Source: JANPJV01 sp031425695 (GTDB lineage Bacteria > Pseudomonadota > Gammaproteobacteria > Xanthomonadales > SZUA-5). Taken from it: a stretch of 10,838 nucleotides of DNA. Numbering within the stretch: position 1 is the stretch's first letter; the number at the start of each line of letters is the position of its first letter. The DNA is taken from assembly GCA_031425695.1 (NCBI GenBank), contig JANPJV010000211.1:1-10838 (forward strand). Direction: 5' to 3'. Positions 1-5,938 of the stretch are shown piece after piece. Both the position numbers and the translations under genes were made by a program. The notes under the pieces are model-generated. The model was not told the DNA's origin. It worked only from the letters and a program-made list of their open reading frames with translations, and searched no databases.

Positions 1-93
1 CGCTTCTGCTCCTTCAGGGCGAAAATGCGTCCGCGCACAGCGCAGACCCACCAAAGACTTTGCCTTCATCCGCCCTTATCCGCTCCTTCCTTT

Positions 94-120
94 CATCTGC
101 GTCATCTGTGGATGCTTTGA
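94..120 (-). repeat. TCTGCG-type intergenic repeat, single copy
   Basis: On the minus strand this reads ATCCACAGATGACGCAGATG, the same pattern as the repeats near 3495, 3591, 5716 and 5811 (ATCC-[AG]-CAGATT-ACGCAGATT). It sits about 100 bp upstream of the DUF4893-like gene in a spacer (1-215) where I see no gene. It is a single, slightly divergent unit with no clear inverted partner inside the window; the partner could lie left of the window. Confidence 0.6.
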
Positions 121-203
121 GATTGATCTTGCTTGGTTTTCCCTGCAAAGCGCTGCGTGCACGTTGACGGCGTTCCCGGTAATTTGTCCGCACCGATTCC
201 CCC

Positions 204-210
204 GAGGAGA
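204..210 (+). promoter_or_regulatory. Shine-Dalgarno site GAGGAGA for a GTG start
   Basis: GAGGAGA lies 5 bases before the GTG at 216. It is the only good ribosome-binding site near the 5' end of this reading frame, and translation from this GTG gives a proper signal peptide. This decides the start. Confidence 0.7.
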
Positions 211-215
211 TTCGT

Positions 216-803
216 GTGCGTCCTGCCCTGCTGTTGCTCTGTGTCGCCCTGCCGCTCAATGCCGCCAATGAGGGCTGGCGGGAAACTGCGCATGATTTCC
301 ACGAAAACCGCGTCGACGAGGCACATTCACGGGCGAGCGCGGTACTCGACGCGGTCGGTCCCGATGCCTATGGCCGCGAGGAAATCCCGAAGGTGCAGAC
401 CTTGCTGGCGGCGCGGACGATGAAGCGCAAACACGAGGCGCTGCTCGGCAAGTGGCGTTGCGCATCCACCCAGATCGGCGCCGACGGCATCTTCGCGTAC
501 CCGCCATTTCGCTGCGAAATCGGAATCACCGAGGAAGGCACACTGCAGTTCGCCAAGACCTCCGGTTCCCAGCGCCGCCACGGCCAACTGTTCCCCTACA
601 CCGACGATGGCTGGGTCCTGCTCGGCGGCAGCAGCGTCAACGACGACCCGCTCCGGATGTATAGCGGCGTGTTCGCCGACAGCGACGAGGAAACCCTGCA
701 ATTCGACACCGTCGGCCTCGCCGAAACCCTGGCCGACGGCCGCATCCGCATCATCCTCGACGCGCACGAGGATCGGGTGGAGATCTATACGTTGGCGCGG
801 TGA
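216..803 (+). CDS. Secreted DUF4893-like protein
   Basis: The 195-residue product begins with a short signal peptide (MRPALLLLCVALPLNA, likely cut after residue 16), so it should be periplasmic or outer-membrane associated. The mature part has a helical N-terminal half (about 20-75). A beta-rich C-terminal half follows, with GKWRC (78-82), YPPFRC (95-100), FAK (112-114) and GSQR (117-120). From memory this order (WRCR ... YPxFxC ... FxKxxGSQR ... G) is typical of DUF4893 proteins, which have no known biochemical role. Cys82 and Cys100 could form a disulphide. The GTG start has a GAGGAGA site 5 bases upstream. The TGA stop is the first three bases of a palindromic repeat shared with the convergent TPR gene. 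The family call is fairly secure; no function can be given. Confidence 0.75.
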   Translation: MRPALLLLCVALPLNAANEGWRETAHDFHENRVDEAHSRASAVLDAVGPDAYGREEIPKVQTLLAARTMKRKHEALLGKWRCASTQIGADGIFAYPPFRCEIGITEEGTLQFAKTSGSQRRHGQLFPYTDDGWVLLGGSSVNDDPLRMYSGVFADSDEETLQFDTVGLAETLADGRIRIILDAHEDRVEIYTLAR

Positions 804-900
804 AGCGGTTTCGGTGTCGGTTTTCGGTTTCGGGACAGAGCGGCAGTAGGTGTCGGACGAAGCTCTTCCCACACCGACAACCGACACCGAAACCGCTTCA
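801..900. repeat. Palindromic CCGAAA/TTTCGG element, copy A, between convergent stop codons
   Basis: Bases 801-820 (TGAAGCGGTTTCGGTGTCGG) are the exact reverse complement of 881-900. The next ten bases on each side (821-830 against 871-880) pair with two mismatches, and GGGA-AGAG remnants continue inward. The arms are therefore about 30-38 nt with a loop of roughly 20-25 nt. The outermost three bases of each arm are the TGA stop codons of the plus-strand gene (801-803) and the minus-strand gene (900-898), so the element fills the whole spacer. It would form a strong hairpin in either transcript and could act as a bidirectional terminator or 3' end stabiliser, although there is no U-tract. Related copies lie at about 5886-5938, 7845-7948 and 8950-9036. 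Confidence 0.9.
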
Positions 901-2532
901 ACTGGCGCTCGCCGCAATCAACTGCGCGAGCTTGTCGCGGACGCGCTGGGCGAGGAAGTCGTAATCCTCGCCGAGCAGGTGACGCAGCTCTTTGTCGTCG
1001 ACGTAGCCGATCGAGTGGCGGTATTCGGCACGGGCGGCGTTGATGCGGCTCTGCAGGTCGAAGATGCGCGGCTCGGTATCGACGCGCTCGGCGGTCGCGT
1101 GCGGATGTTCGCGGCGGTAGCGCTCGATGCGCGCGCGGTGGCGCGAGTACACCGATGCCGGGCCGATTTCGGTTGCCAGCTGGACGCGCTCGATGCGCCC
1201 CTTGTGAACCAGGGGCTGGGTGCTGGGGGCATTGCTGGTGATCAGGAAGCTGCCGTCGTCGAAGGCGGTCTCGAAGTCGGTGACGGTGACCGGCTTCCAC
1301 TTGCCGGTGAGCTTCATCCAGAGCTTGGCCAGTCCCATGACCTTGGGCTCGATGCAATAACTCGACGCACAGGTGACGCCGTCGTTGCTCACGTAGATGC
1401 GCAGCAGGGTATCGGCGAGCAGCCCACGGTGCCGGGCCGTAAAATCACCGACCAGGCGGAAAGCCTGCGCCCCCAGTGCCTTGGCTGTCGCGAGCGCGGA
1501 ATCCTGCTGCAGGCGCGGATGGCGCGCGATTTCGGTGCGCTCGAAGACCGGCTCGGGTGGCTGCGCCAGCTGGTAGATCGCGAGCGCATGTTCGAGCGCG
1601 CGCGCGGCGTCTTCGTCGTCGTCGCCACCAAAGCGCGCCAACGCCTCTTCGCGCGATAGCAGCCGAATGCTCGGCGTCGGTGGCGGGGACTCTTCTTCGG
1701 CGTGTTCGGCGGCGACGCGGACCGCCGGCATGCGGATGGTGAGGTAATCCGTCGGCTGCAGCAATGCGAACTCGGCGTGCTCGCCGCGCGCGGATTGCGC
1801 GCGCATCTCGCGCACCTGCGCATGCCGCGGATCGTCGACGGGAATGGTGAACAGCACGGCGTCGAAGGCGGCAAGCGCGCCATCGTAATCGCCGACTTCC
1901 TGGAGCACGCGCGCCAGCTTGAGGCGCACCTCGGGGTCGTCGCGGATCTCAAGCGAATGCAGGAAGTCCACGCGCGCGAGCTCGAGGCCGTGGCGCGACC
2001 AGCGCTGGCCCGCATTGCTGACGATGAGGTCGGGGTTGGCCGGACCTTGGTCGCCGAAACCCTGTGCAGCATCGCGCATGTGCCAGGCGGCGCGGTCGGC
2101 GTAGGCATCGGCCTGCAGGGGATCGACCTTGAGCGCACGTTCGAGCGCGTCCTCTGCCTCTGCATGGCGTGTCTGCGCCGTCAGCCAGCGCGCCAGCAGC
2201 AGGTGGCCGCGACCGAGGCCAGGATCGAGCTTCAACGCCTGGCGCAGGTCGGATTCCGGATATTCACCATCCCGATCCGCCGCAATTTCGGCGCGCATGA
2301 GCCACGCCGGCGCAAAATCGGCCTTCATGCGCAGCAGCGTGGCCAGTTCGTCCAGCGCATCCTGGTCGCGATTCAAGGTCCGCAAGCTGCGGGCGCGATA
2401 CCAGTGAAGCGGGATCTGGCTCGGAAACTCGGCAATCAGGGAATCAATGGTCGCCAGCGCCGCCTCGTGATCGCCGCGCGCTGATTGCGTGGAGAAGAGC
2501 TCCATGCGTTCACGCGGATTATTGGGCGGCAT
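898..2532 (-). CDS. TPR-repeat protein with an uncharacterised C-terminal domain
   Basis: The 544-residue cytoplasmic-looking protein has no signal peptide or obvious membrane span. Residues about 10-143 contain consecutive 34-residue tetratricopeptide units (such as RTLNRDQDALDELATLL, then AEAEDALERALKVDPLQADA), and another pair covers about 182-232 (VGDYDGALAAFDAVL). TPRs form protein-binding superhelices. An acidic, proline-containing linker follows (about 270-310). The conserved-looking C-terminal domain (about 330-544) includes FRLVGDF, LLRIYVSNDG, FDDGSFLITSNAP, ASVYSRHRARIERY and EYRHSIGYVDDKELRHLL; I cannot assign it to a named family. I prefer the ATG at 2532, with a weak GGA 9 bases upstream. 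A TTG at 2574 would add 14 residues but has no ribosome-binding site. The stop lies in the palindrome shared with the convergent gene. The function is unknown. Confidence 0.85.
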   Translation of the reverse strand: MPPNNPRERMELFSTQSARGDHEAALATIDSLIAEFPSQIPLHWYRARSLRTLNRDQDALDELATLLRMKADFAPAWLMRAEIAADRDGEYPESDLRQALKLDPGLGRGHLLLARWLTAQTRHAEAEDALERALKVDPLQADAYADRAAWHMRDAAQGFGDQGPANPDLIVSNAGQRWSRHGLELARVDFLHSLEIRDDPEVRLKLARVLQEVGDYDGALAAFDAVLFTIPVDDPRHAQVREMRAQSARGEHAEFALLQPTDYLTIRMPAVRVAAEHAEEESPPPTPSIRLLSREEALARFGGDDDEDAARALEHALAIYQLAQPPEPVFERTEIARHPRLQQDSALATAKALGAQAFRLVGDFTARHRGLLADTLLRIYVSNDGVTCASSYCIEPKVMGLAKLWMKLTGKWKPVTVTDFETAFDDGSFLITSNAPSTQPLVHKGRIERVQLATEIGPASVYSRHRARIERYRREHPHATAERVDTEPRIFDLQSRINAARAEYRHSIGYVDDKELRHLLGEDYDFLAQRVRDKLAQLIAASAS

Positions 2533-2577
2533 TGGCGCGATTCCGGATCGGGGTCGAGGAGAGGATAACGTCAAGCG

Positions 2578-2721
2578 GTGCTGGCGGTTGCGTCCGACGA
2601 GTACCGGACGATGCTGCTGCTGCCCCGGCTGACCAAAATTTCCTTTGGCTACATTTGGATGTACATCGCCTGGGTCAGCTTTCGTGCGCGCTCGCGTTGG
2701 CGAGGTATGCCTTCAGGCTGA
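2578..2721 (+). CDS. Possible 47-residue single-span membrane peptide
   Basis: A GTG-started frame encodes a peptide with one plausible membrane span (ISFGYIWMYIAWVSF) followed by an arginine-rich tail (RARSRWRG). An alternative ATG lies at 2611. A purine-rich GAGGAGAGG lies upstream at 2556-2564, but its 13-base spacing to the GTG is too long for a standard site. The frame runs from the spacer between two minus-strand genes and overlaps the 3' end of the WYL regulator antisense by 47 bases. It could be a small protein, the remnant of a lost gene, or chance. The stretch is less GC-rich than its surroundings. Low confidence. Confidence 0.15.
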   Translation: MLAVASDEYRTMLLLPRLTKISFGYIWMYIAWVSFRARSRWRGMPSG

Positions 2722-3361
2722 CCGACGAGTCTTGCGGGATCTGGTCGAACAGGGCTTCGAGGGAACGGAAGCGGTCGAGTCGAAAACTGCGGTAGTCGCG
2801 GCGCAGTTCGCACCAGGCCGCGAGCGTCCAGACGCGGCCCCAGTAGAACAACCCGAGCGGCCACAACACGCGCGTGCTTTCCTGGTCCTTGGAATCAAGG
2901 TAGCGAGCATTGAGCTTGCGTCGCTCGTTGAGCGCACGCCGCGCGGCCGTGAGTGCCTGGCGCGTCTGCGGATCGTGGCTGAAGGCGAGCACCTCGATGC
3001 CCTCGGCCCGCAGTCCCTGGCGCAAGCGCTGCGGCAGCACCGCGTCGATCTTGCTGAGCACCCGATCGGCGGCGGCGCGCAGGTCCTCGTCGGCATAGCC
3101 CGATACCCACGCCGCCCCGAGCGCCAGCGCGGCGAGCTCTTCGCGATCGAACATCAGCGGCGGCACCTGGTAACCCGCTCGCAGCGAATAGCCGATACCG
3201 GCAGCGCCCTCGATCGGCGTCCCCTGCGCGGCCAGGTCGGCAATATCGCGATAGACCGTGCGCTCCGATACGCCGAGGCGCTCCCCCAGCTGCCGCGCCG
3301 TCCGCACCCGCCCACGCCCGAGCTCGAGCAACAACTGGAACAGTCGATCACCGCGTCGCAT
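2675..3361 (-). CDS. YafY-type transcriptional regulator (HTH + WYL domain)
   Basis: The 228-residue protein begins MRRGDRLFQLL, the usual opening of this family. Residues 1-60 form a winged HTH of the HTH_11 type (TARQLGERLGVSERTVYRDIADL, about 21-43), followed by the usual wing (GIGYSLRAGYQVPPLMF). Residues about 135-205 form a WYL domain with the characteristic GRVWTLAAWCELRRDYRSFRLDRF at 175-198. WYL domains bind nucleic-acid or nucleotide-type ligands in several regulators; the ligand here is unknown. I chose ATG 3361 because the family starts there. A TTG at 3409 would add 16 residues that do not look like the family. Such genes often sit beside the gene they control, but here the spacer upstream holds only repeats, so the target is not evident. 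Family assignment is firm. Confidence 0.92.
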   Translation of the reverse strand: MRRGDRLFQLLLELGRGRVRTARQLGERLGVSERTVYRDIADLAAQGTPIEGAAGIGYSLRAGYQVPPLMFDREELAALALGAAWVSGYADEDLRAAADRVLSKIDAVLPQRLRQGLRAEGIEVLAFSHDPQTRQALTAARRALNERRKLNARYLDSKDQESTRVLWPLGLFYWGRVWTLAAWCELRRDYRSFRLDRFRSLEALFDQIPQDSSVSLKAYLANASAHES

Positions 3362-3426
3362 CGGGGGCTCGCAATAGAATGGTCGTGCGAGACTGATGCC
3401 CGCAGACAAGTGCCAACAGCAAAGAT

Positions 3427-3446
3427 TTTATCCGCAGATTACACAG
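3427..3446 (+). repeat. TCTGCG-type repeat unit
   Basis: TTTATCCGCAGATTACACAG is preceded by AGCAAAGAT, much like the repeat at 5716 (preceded by AGCAAAGGA). It is a short copy of the family, in the same orientation as the next unit 48 bp away. Confidence 0.7.
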
Positions 3447-3493
3447 TTGTAAGCAGCGTCCCGCGGACGCGAGCTAGGAGCCAGGAGCAAGAG

Positions 3494-3624
3494 GTATCCA
3501 CAGATTTACGCAGATTACGCAGATTAAGAGCGAGAAGCAGGCTCGGTGATGGCTCTGGCGAGCGCTTCAGCTATGGGCTTCCATCAGCCTTTAATCTGCG
3601 CAAATCGGCGAAATCTGTGGATAA
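3494..3624. repeat. Inverted pair of TCTGCG-type repeats (MITE-like, about 130 bp)
   Basis: The left arm (about 3494-3527) contains TATCCACAGATTTACGCAG and then ATTACGCAGATTAA. The right arm (3591-3624) is its near reverse complement: read on the minus strand it starts TTATCCACAGATTTCGCC and ends GCGCAGATTAA. The arms are about 34 nt with only a few mismatches and are separated by about 63 bp of ordinary sequence. Terminal inverted arms around a short non-coding core resemble a small mobile element or a large hairpin. No target-site duplication is obvious. Confidence 0.75.
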
Positions 3625-3669
3625 GGCTGCTTTTCTCTTGTTTGCTTTGCTCTACGCCGCAGCCCCGTT

Positions 3670-4692
3670 TCAGCGCGCGGCCGCCGCGGTCAGGCGTTCG
3701 ACGAGGAGGTCCTCGATCCAGCTGGTGAGGCGCCAGCCTTCGATGAAGCCGCAGTGGCCGCCGTGGTCGGCGAGGATGACCTCGACGCCGCCGGGAACCT
3801 TGAGGGTGTGGTAGTCGCTGATCGGTATCACGGGATCGTCGGTGGCGGTGACGATGGTTGCGGGCACGGTGAGATCGGCAAGGCGGTCACCGGCGATTGA
3901 ATAGCCGCGCAGGTAGTGGTCGAGATGGCCGTAGTCGGTGTAGCCCTCCACCATGCGCGCAGTGAGATCACGCAGGTTCGGGCGCTTGAGCCAATCGGTG
4001 AAATCGTAGCGGTCGGGGAACAGCGCCTGTTTGCGGCGCAGGGAACCGGTCCACTTGGCGATGAAATAACGCTGGTAGATCCACGGCGCCGTCTCGATCG
4101 AGGACAGGCTGCCGGCCGGATCGATGGGCGGGCAGACCGCGAACGCATGGGCTAGGTCGATGCCGGCGGCAGGCGCGCGCAGTGCCACCCGCAGCGCGAA
4201 ATTGCCGCCGAGCGAGAAGCCGGCGACGAGCAGTTTTGCCGGCCGGAACAGGGCCTGGACCGCGAGCGCGGCGCCGACCACTTCGTCGATGCGGCAGGAG
4301 TGGAAGAGCTCCTCGTTGAGGTGATGGGTGTCGCCGTGATCGCGAAAGTGCAGGCGGAACACATCGAACCCAGCGGCCAGCAGGCGCCCGGCGCTGACCA
4401 GGATGTAGCTCGATTCGACGCTGCCTTCCCAGCCGTGCAACAGAATGACCAGGCCCTTCGCGGCCGGCAGCGCCTGCTGGCGCGACAGGAATCCCTGCAG
4501 CCGCACGCCGGCCCCGCAATCGAGGATGTGCTCGCTGCTGCCTTCGTGCAAACGCGGGAAGCGCATGCGCGCGACTGCCTTGCGCAGCCCACTCGAGGCC
4601 AGCAGCGATTGCACATGCGGGTTCGCCAGCGGCCCGCGGCGGCGGAAGCTGGTGCGCGGCGGGCCGCTCAACTTGCCTTCACTGGTCGCCAA
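3670..4692 (-). CDS. Alpha/beta hydrolase, YheT family (COG0429 type)
   Basis: From the TTG at 4692 the product has 340 residues. It shows the family opening (FRRRGPLANPHVQSLL, about 16-31), the oxyanion region HGWEGS (86-91) and the nucleophile elbow GFSLGG (Ser160). The acid is in TATDDPVIP (Asp285 or Asp286) and the catalytic His is in HGGHCGF (about 313). YheT and the ABHD1/3-like proteins are serine hydrolases thought to act on acyl esters or lipids; the substrate here is unknown. The start is uncertain. TTG 4692 has AGGGA 6 bases upstream and overlaps the acyltransferase end by 14 bases, TTG 4674 has GAAGG 4 bases upstream, and TTG 4749 is less likely. The overlap means one transcript and probably translational coupling with the upstream acyltransferase, which suggests linked lipid chemistry. 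Confidence 0.9.
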   Translation of the reverse strand: MATSEGKLSGPPRTSFRRRGPLANPHVQSLLASSGLRKAVARMRFPRLHEGSSEHILDCGAGVRLQGFLSRQQALPAAKGLVILLHGWEGSVESSYILVSAGRLLAAGFDVFRLHFRDHGDTHHLNEELFHSCRIDEVVGAALAVQALFRPAKLLVAGFSLGGNFALRVALRAPAAGIDLAHAFAVCPPIDPAGSLSSIETAPWIYQRYFIAKWTGSLRRKQALFPDRYDFTDWLKRPNLRDLTARMVEGYTDYGHLDHYLRGYSIAGDRLADLTVPATIVTATDDPVIPISDYHTLKVPGGVEVILADHGGHCGFIEGWRLTSWIEDLLVERLTAAAAR

Positions 4693-5578
4693 CGGCGTTC
4701 CCTGAACGTGTGCCGCGCCCGCTCGGCGCGTGGCCGAGGGCAGCGACAATGCGCTCGCGCGCCCCGTCGGCGAGCTGGCGGCGGCGCTCGCCCGTTGGCA
4801 ACGGCTCGAGGAAATGGACCTCGGCGGTCATCGACGGTTCCCCGAGCAGCCGGGTGAAATTGACGAAGAAGTTTTCGCCGTCGAGAAAGGGCACGGCCGG
4901 GTTCGGCTGGCCGTCGAGCAGATAGCGCAACGCCACCGGCTGCACCGGCACGCCAGCCTCGACCGCGCACTGGAAAATGCGGGCATGGAACACCTTGACG
5001 CGCGAGCCATCGGTGGTGCCACCCTCTGGAAACACGCCGACCGCGGCGCCCTGGCGCAAGCGGTCGATCATCAGGCCGGCCACGCTGGTGAGGGATTCGG
5101 TGCTGCCCCGCCGGTGGTAGATGGTGCCCGCGCGGCGCGCGAGCCAGCCGATCAGCGGCCACCGTCCGATTTCGGCCTTGGCCACGAACTCGACCGCAAG
5201 CCGGGCGTGGATCAGCTCGATATCCAGCCAGGACAGGTGGTTGGCGACGATCAGCGCGGCTCCGCGCACGGGCTTGCCGTACGCAATCACGCGAAAACCG
5301 AAGATCCGCATGAGCCCGGCCGACCACCAGCGGATGGCGCGATGGCGCAGATGCTCGCCACCCCAAGCGATGCGCTCACCCAAAGGGTTGATCATCAGCA
5401 GGGTCAGCGGCAGGTGCACGCAGAGATGCCAGGTGAGCAGTGGCAAGCGCAAGGCATAGCGGAGCCAACGGGGCCCATGGCCGGCAGGCGAAGTCGCGCG
5501 GGAATAGGCGCCAGCGTGGGCTCCGTCTACTGCCGCCTTGTCCAGCGTTTCGCTGCCCTCGTTCACGTGCCCATCCAT
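4679..5578 (-). CDS. 1-acyl-sn-glycerol-3-phosphate acyltransferase-like (PlsC/LPLAT family)
   Basis: The 299-residue protein carries the acyltransferase blocks in order: NHLSWLD (113-119, the HX4D catalytic pair His114/Asp119), GTIYHRR (151-157), FPEGGTTDG (183-191, the FPEG block) and PVQPVALRY (211-219). A hydrophobic segment (about 44-63) precedes the domain and should anchor it to the inner membrane. The first 35 residues are hydrophilic and look like a variable extension. The family moves acyl groups from acyl-ACP or acyl-CoA onto lysophospholipids or, in OlsA-type members, onto lyso-ornithine lipids; which one applies cannot be read from the sequence. ATG 5578 is chosen for its GGAGG site 8 bases upstream, over the ATG at 5629. 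It is the first gene of a two-gene unit with the YheT-type hydrolase. Confidence 0.92.
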   Translation of the reverse strand: MDGHVNEGSETLDKAAVDGAHAGAYSRATSPAGHGPRWLRYALRLPLLTWHLCVHLPLTLLMINPLGERIAWGGEHLRHRAIRWWSAGLMRIFGFRVIAYGKPVRGAALIVANHLSWLDIELIHARLAVEFVAKAEIGRWPLIGWLARRAGTIYHRRGSTESLTSVAGLMIDRLRQGAAVGVFPEGGTTDGSRVKVFHARIFQCAVEAGVPVQPVALRYLLDGQPNPAVPFLDGENFFVNFTRLLGEPSMTAEVHFLEPLPTGERRRQLADGARERIVAALGHAPSGRGTRSGNAVGDQ

Positions 5579-5586
5579 CAGCTTCG

Positions 5587-5591
5587 CCTCC
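5587..5591 (-). promoter_or_regulatory. Shine-Dalgarno GGAGG deciding the acyltransferase start
   Basis: GGAGG on the minus strand lies 8 bases before ATG 5578. It is the best ribosome-binding site in the neighbourhood and places the start 17 codons inside the longest possible frame. Confidence 0.75.
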
Positions 5592-5715
5592 GGTCGCAGT
5601 GCGCGCCGATTGTGGCTGCGCGCTCCCATTCACAAGGTGCGCACATCGATGGTATCAGGGGAAAGCTGACGGTCGGCTCCAGGGGAGCAGGAGCACCAGA
5701 GCCAAGAGCAAAGGA

Positions 5716-5830
5716 TTTATCCGCAGATTACGCAGATTTACGCAGATTAGGCGCGAACGCTTTGGCGTCACTACGCGTTTCCGCAGCCGGGCCAATGAAA
5801 TTTGGCAGAAGAATCTGCGCTGATCTGCGC
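5716..5830. repeat. Second inverted pair of TCTGCG-type repeats
   Basis: The left arm, 5716-5749, reads TTTATCCGCAGATTACGCAG and continues ATTTACGCAGATTA. The right arm, 5811-5830, reads AATCTGCGCTGATCTGCGC, an approximate reverse complement of GCAGAT-N-GCGCAGATT. The flank before the left arm (AGAGCCAAGAGCAAAGGA) resembles the flank before the copy at 3495 (GGAGCCAGGAGCAAGAG), so the repeated unit is longer than the arms. The right arm is less well conserved than in the 3494-3624 pair. Confidence 0.7.
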
Positions 5831-5885
5831 ATGAACGCTTAGGGCTTCTGCGGTTCCTCCGAGCTCCCGGTAGCAATCCGCATTT

Positions 5886-5938
5886 GATTTTCGAACACCA
5901 ACCACCAACACCCACCGCGCTTTTTCAACACCGCTTCA
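5886..5938 (-). repeat. Degenerate AGCGGT element at the metallopeptidase stop codon
   Basis: Read on the minus strand, the stop codon of the metallopeptidase gene is followed at once by AGCGGTGTTG, then GCGGTGGGTGTTGGTGG and TTGGTGTTCG. This matches the outer end of the palindromic family (AGCGGTGT...GG) and keeps its spaced GGTGTTGG runs, but the TTTCGG hexamers have drifted and no second arm is seen. I read it as a decayed half copy; chance resemblance is possible beyond the first ten bases. Confidence 0.4.

Larger units (their letters stand above)
3362..3669. other. 308 bp spacer holding repeats, no gene
   Basis: This spacer separates the start of the WYL regulator from the stop of the YheT-type hydrolase. 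It contains a lone TTATCC/CAGATT repeat (3427-3446) and the paired repeats at 3494-3624. I found no convincing reading frame with a ribosome-binding site. The promoter of the WYL gene must lie in its left part, but no clear -35/-10 pair stands out. Confidence 0.6.
5579..5935. other. 357 bp spacer holding repeats, no gene
   Basis: The spacer between the broken metallopeptidase gene and the acyltransferase gene contains the paired TCTGCG repeats (5716-5830) and a decayed copy of the AGCGGT element (about 5886-5938). I see no supportable reading frame. The promoter for the acyltransferase-hydrolase unit should lie at its right-hand side when read on the plus strand from 5579, but no clear consensus boxes are visible. 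Confidence 0.6.

Noticed and set aside
850..2484. Long plus-strand open frames (850-1659 and 1702-2484) opposite the TPR gene
   Set aside because: They lie wholly antisense to a clear TPR coding sequence, have low-complexity Arg/Ala/Val-rich or reversed-looking translations without motifs, and are expected in GC-rich DNA.
2650..2663. TACAT-TTGG-ATGTA dyad as a regulator operator
   Set aside because: Five-base arms are short, the dyad lies just beyond the regulator stop rather than in a promoter, and no second copy was seen.
2645..3814. 389-codon plus-strand frame across the WYL regulator and repeat spacer
   Set aside because: It runs antisense through a firm HTH-WYL gene and through the repeats, and its product shows no recognisable domain.
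4730..5842. 370-codon plus-strand frame opposite the acyltransferase gene
   Set aside because: It is the antisense shadow of a gene with all PlsC blocks intact; the product is His/Arg-rich without family motifs.
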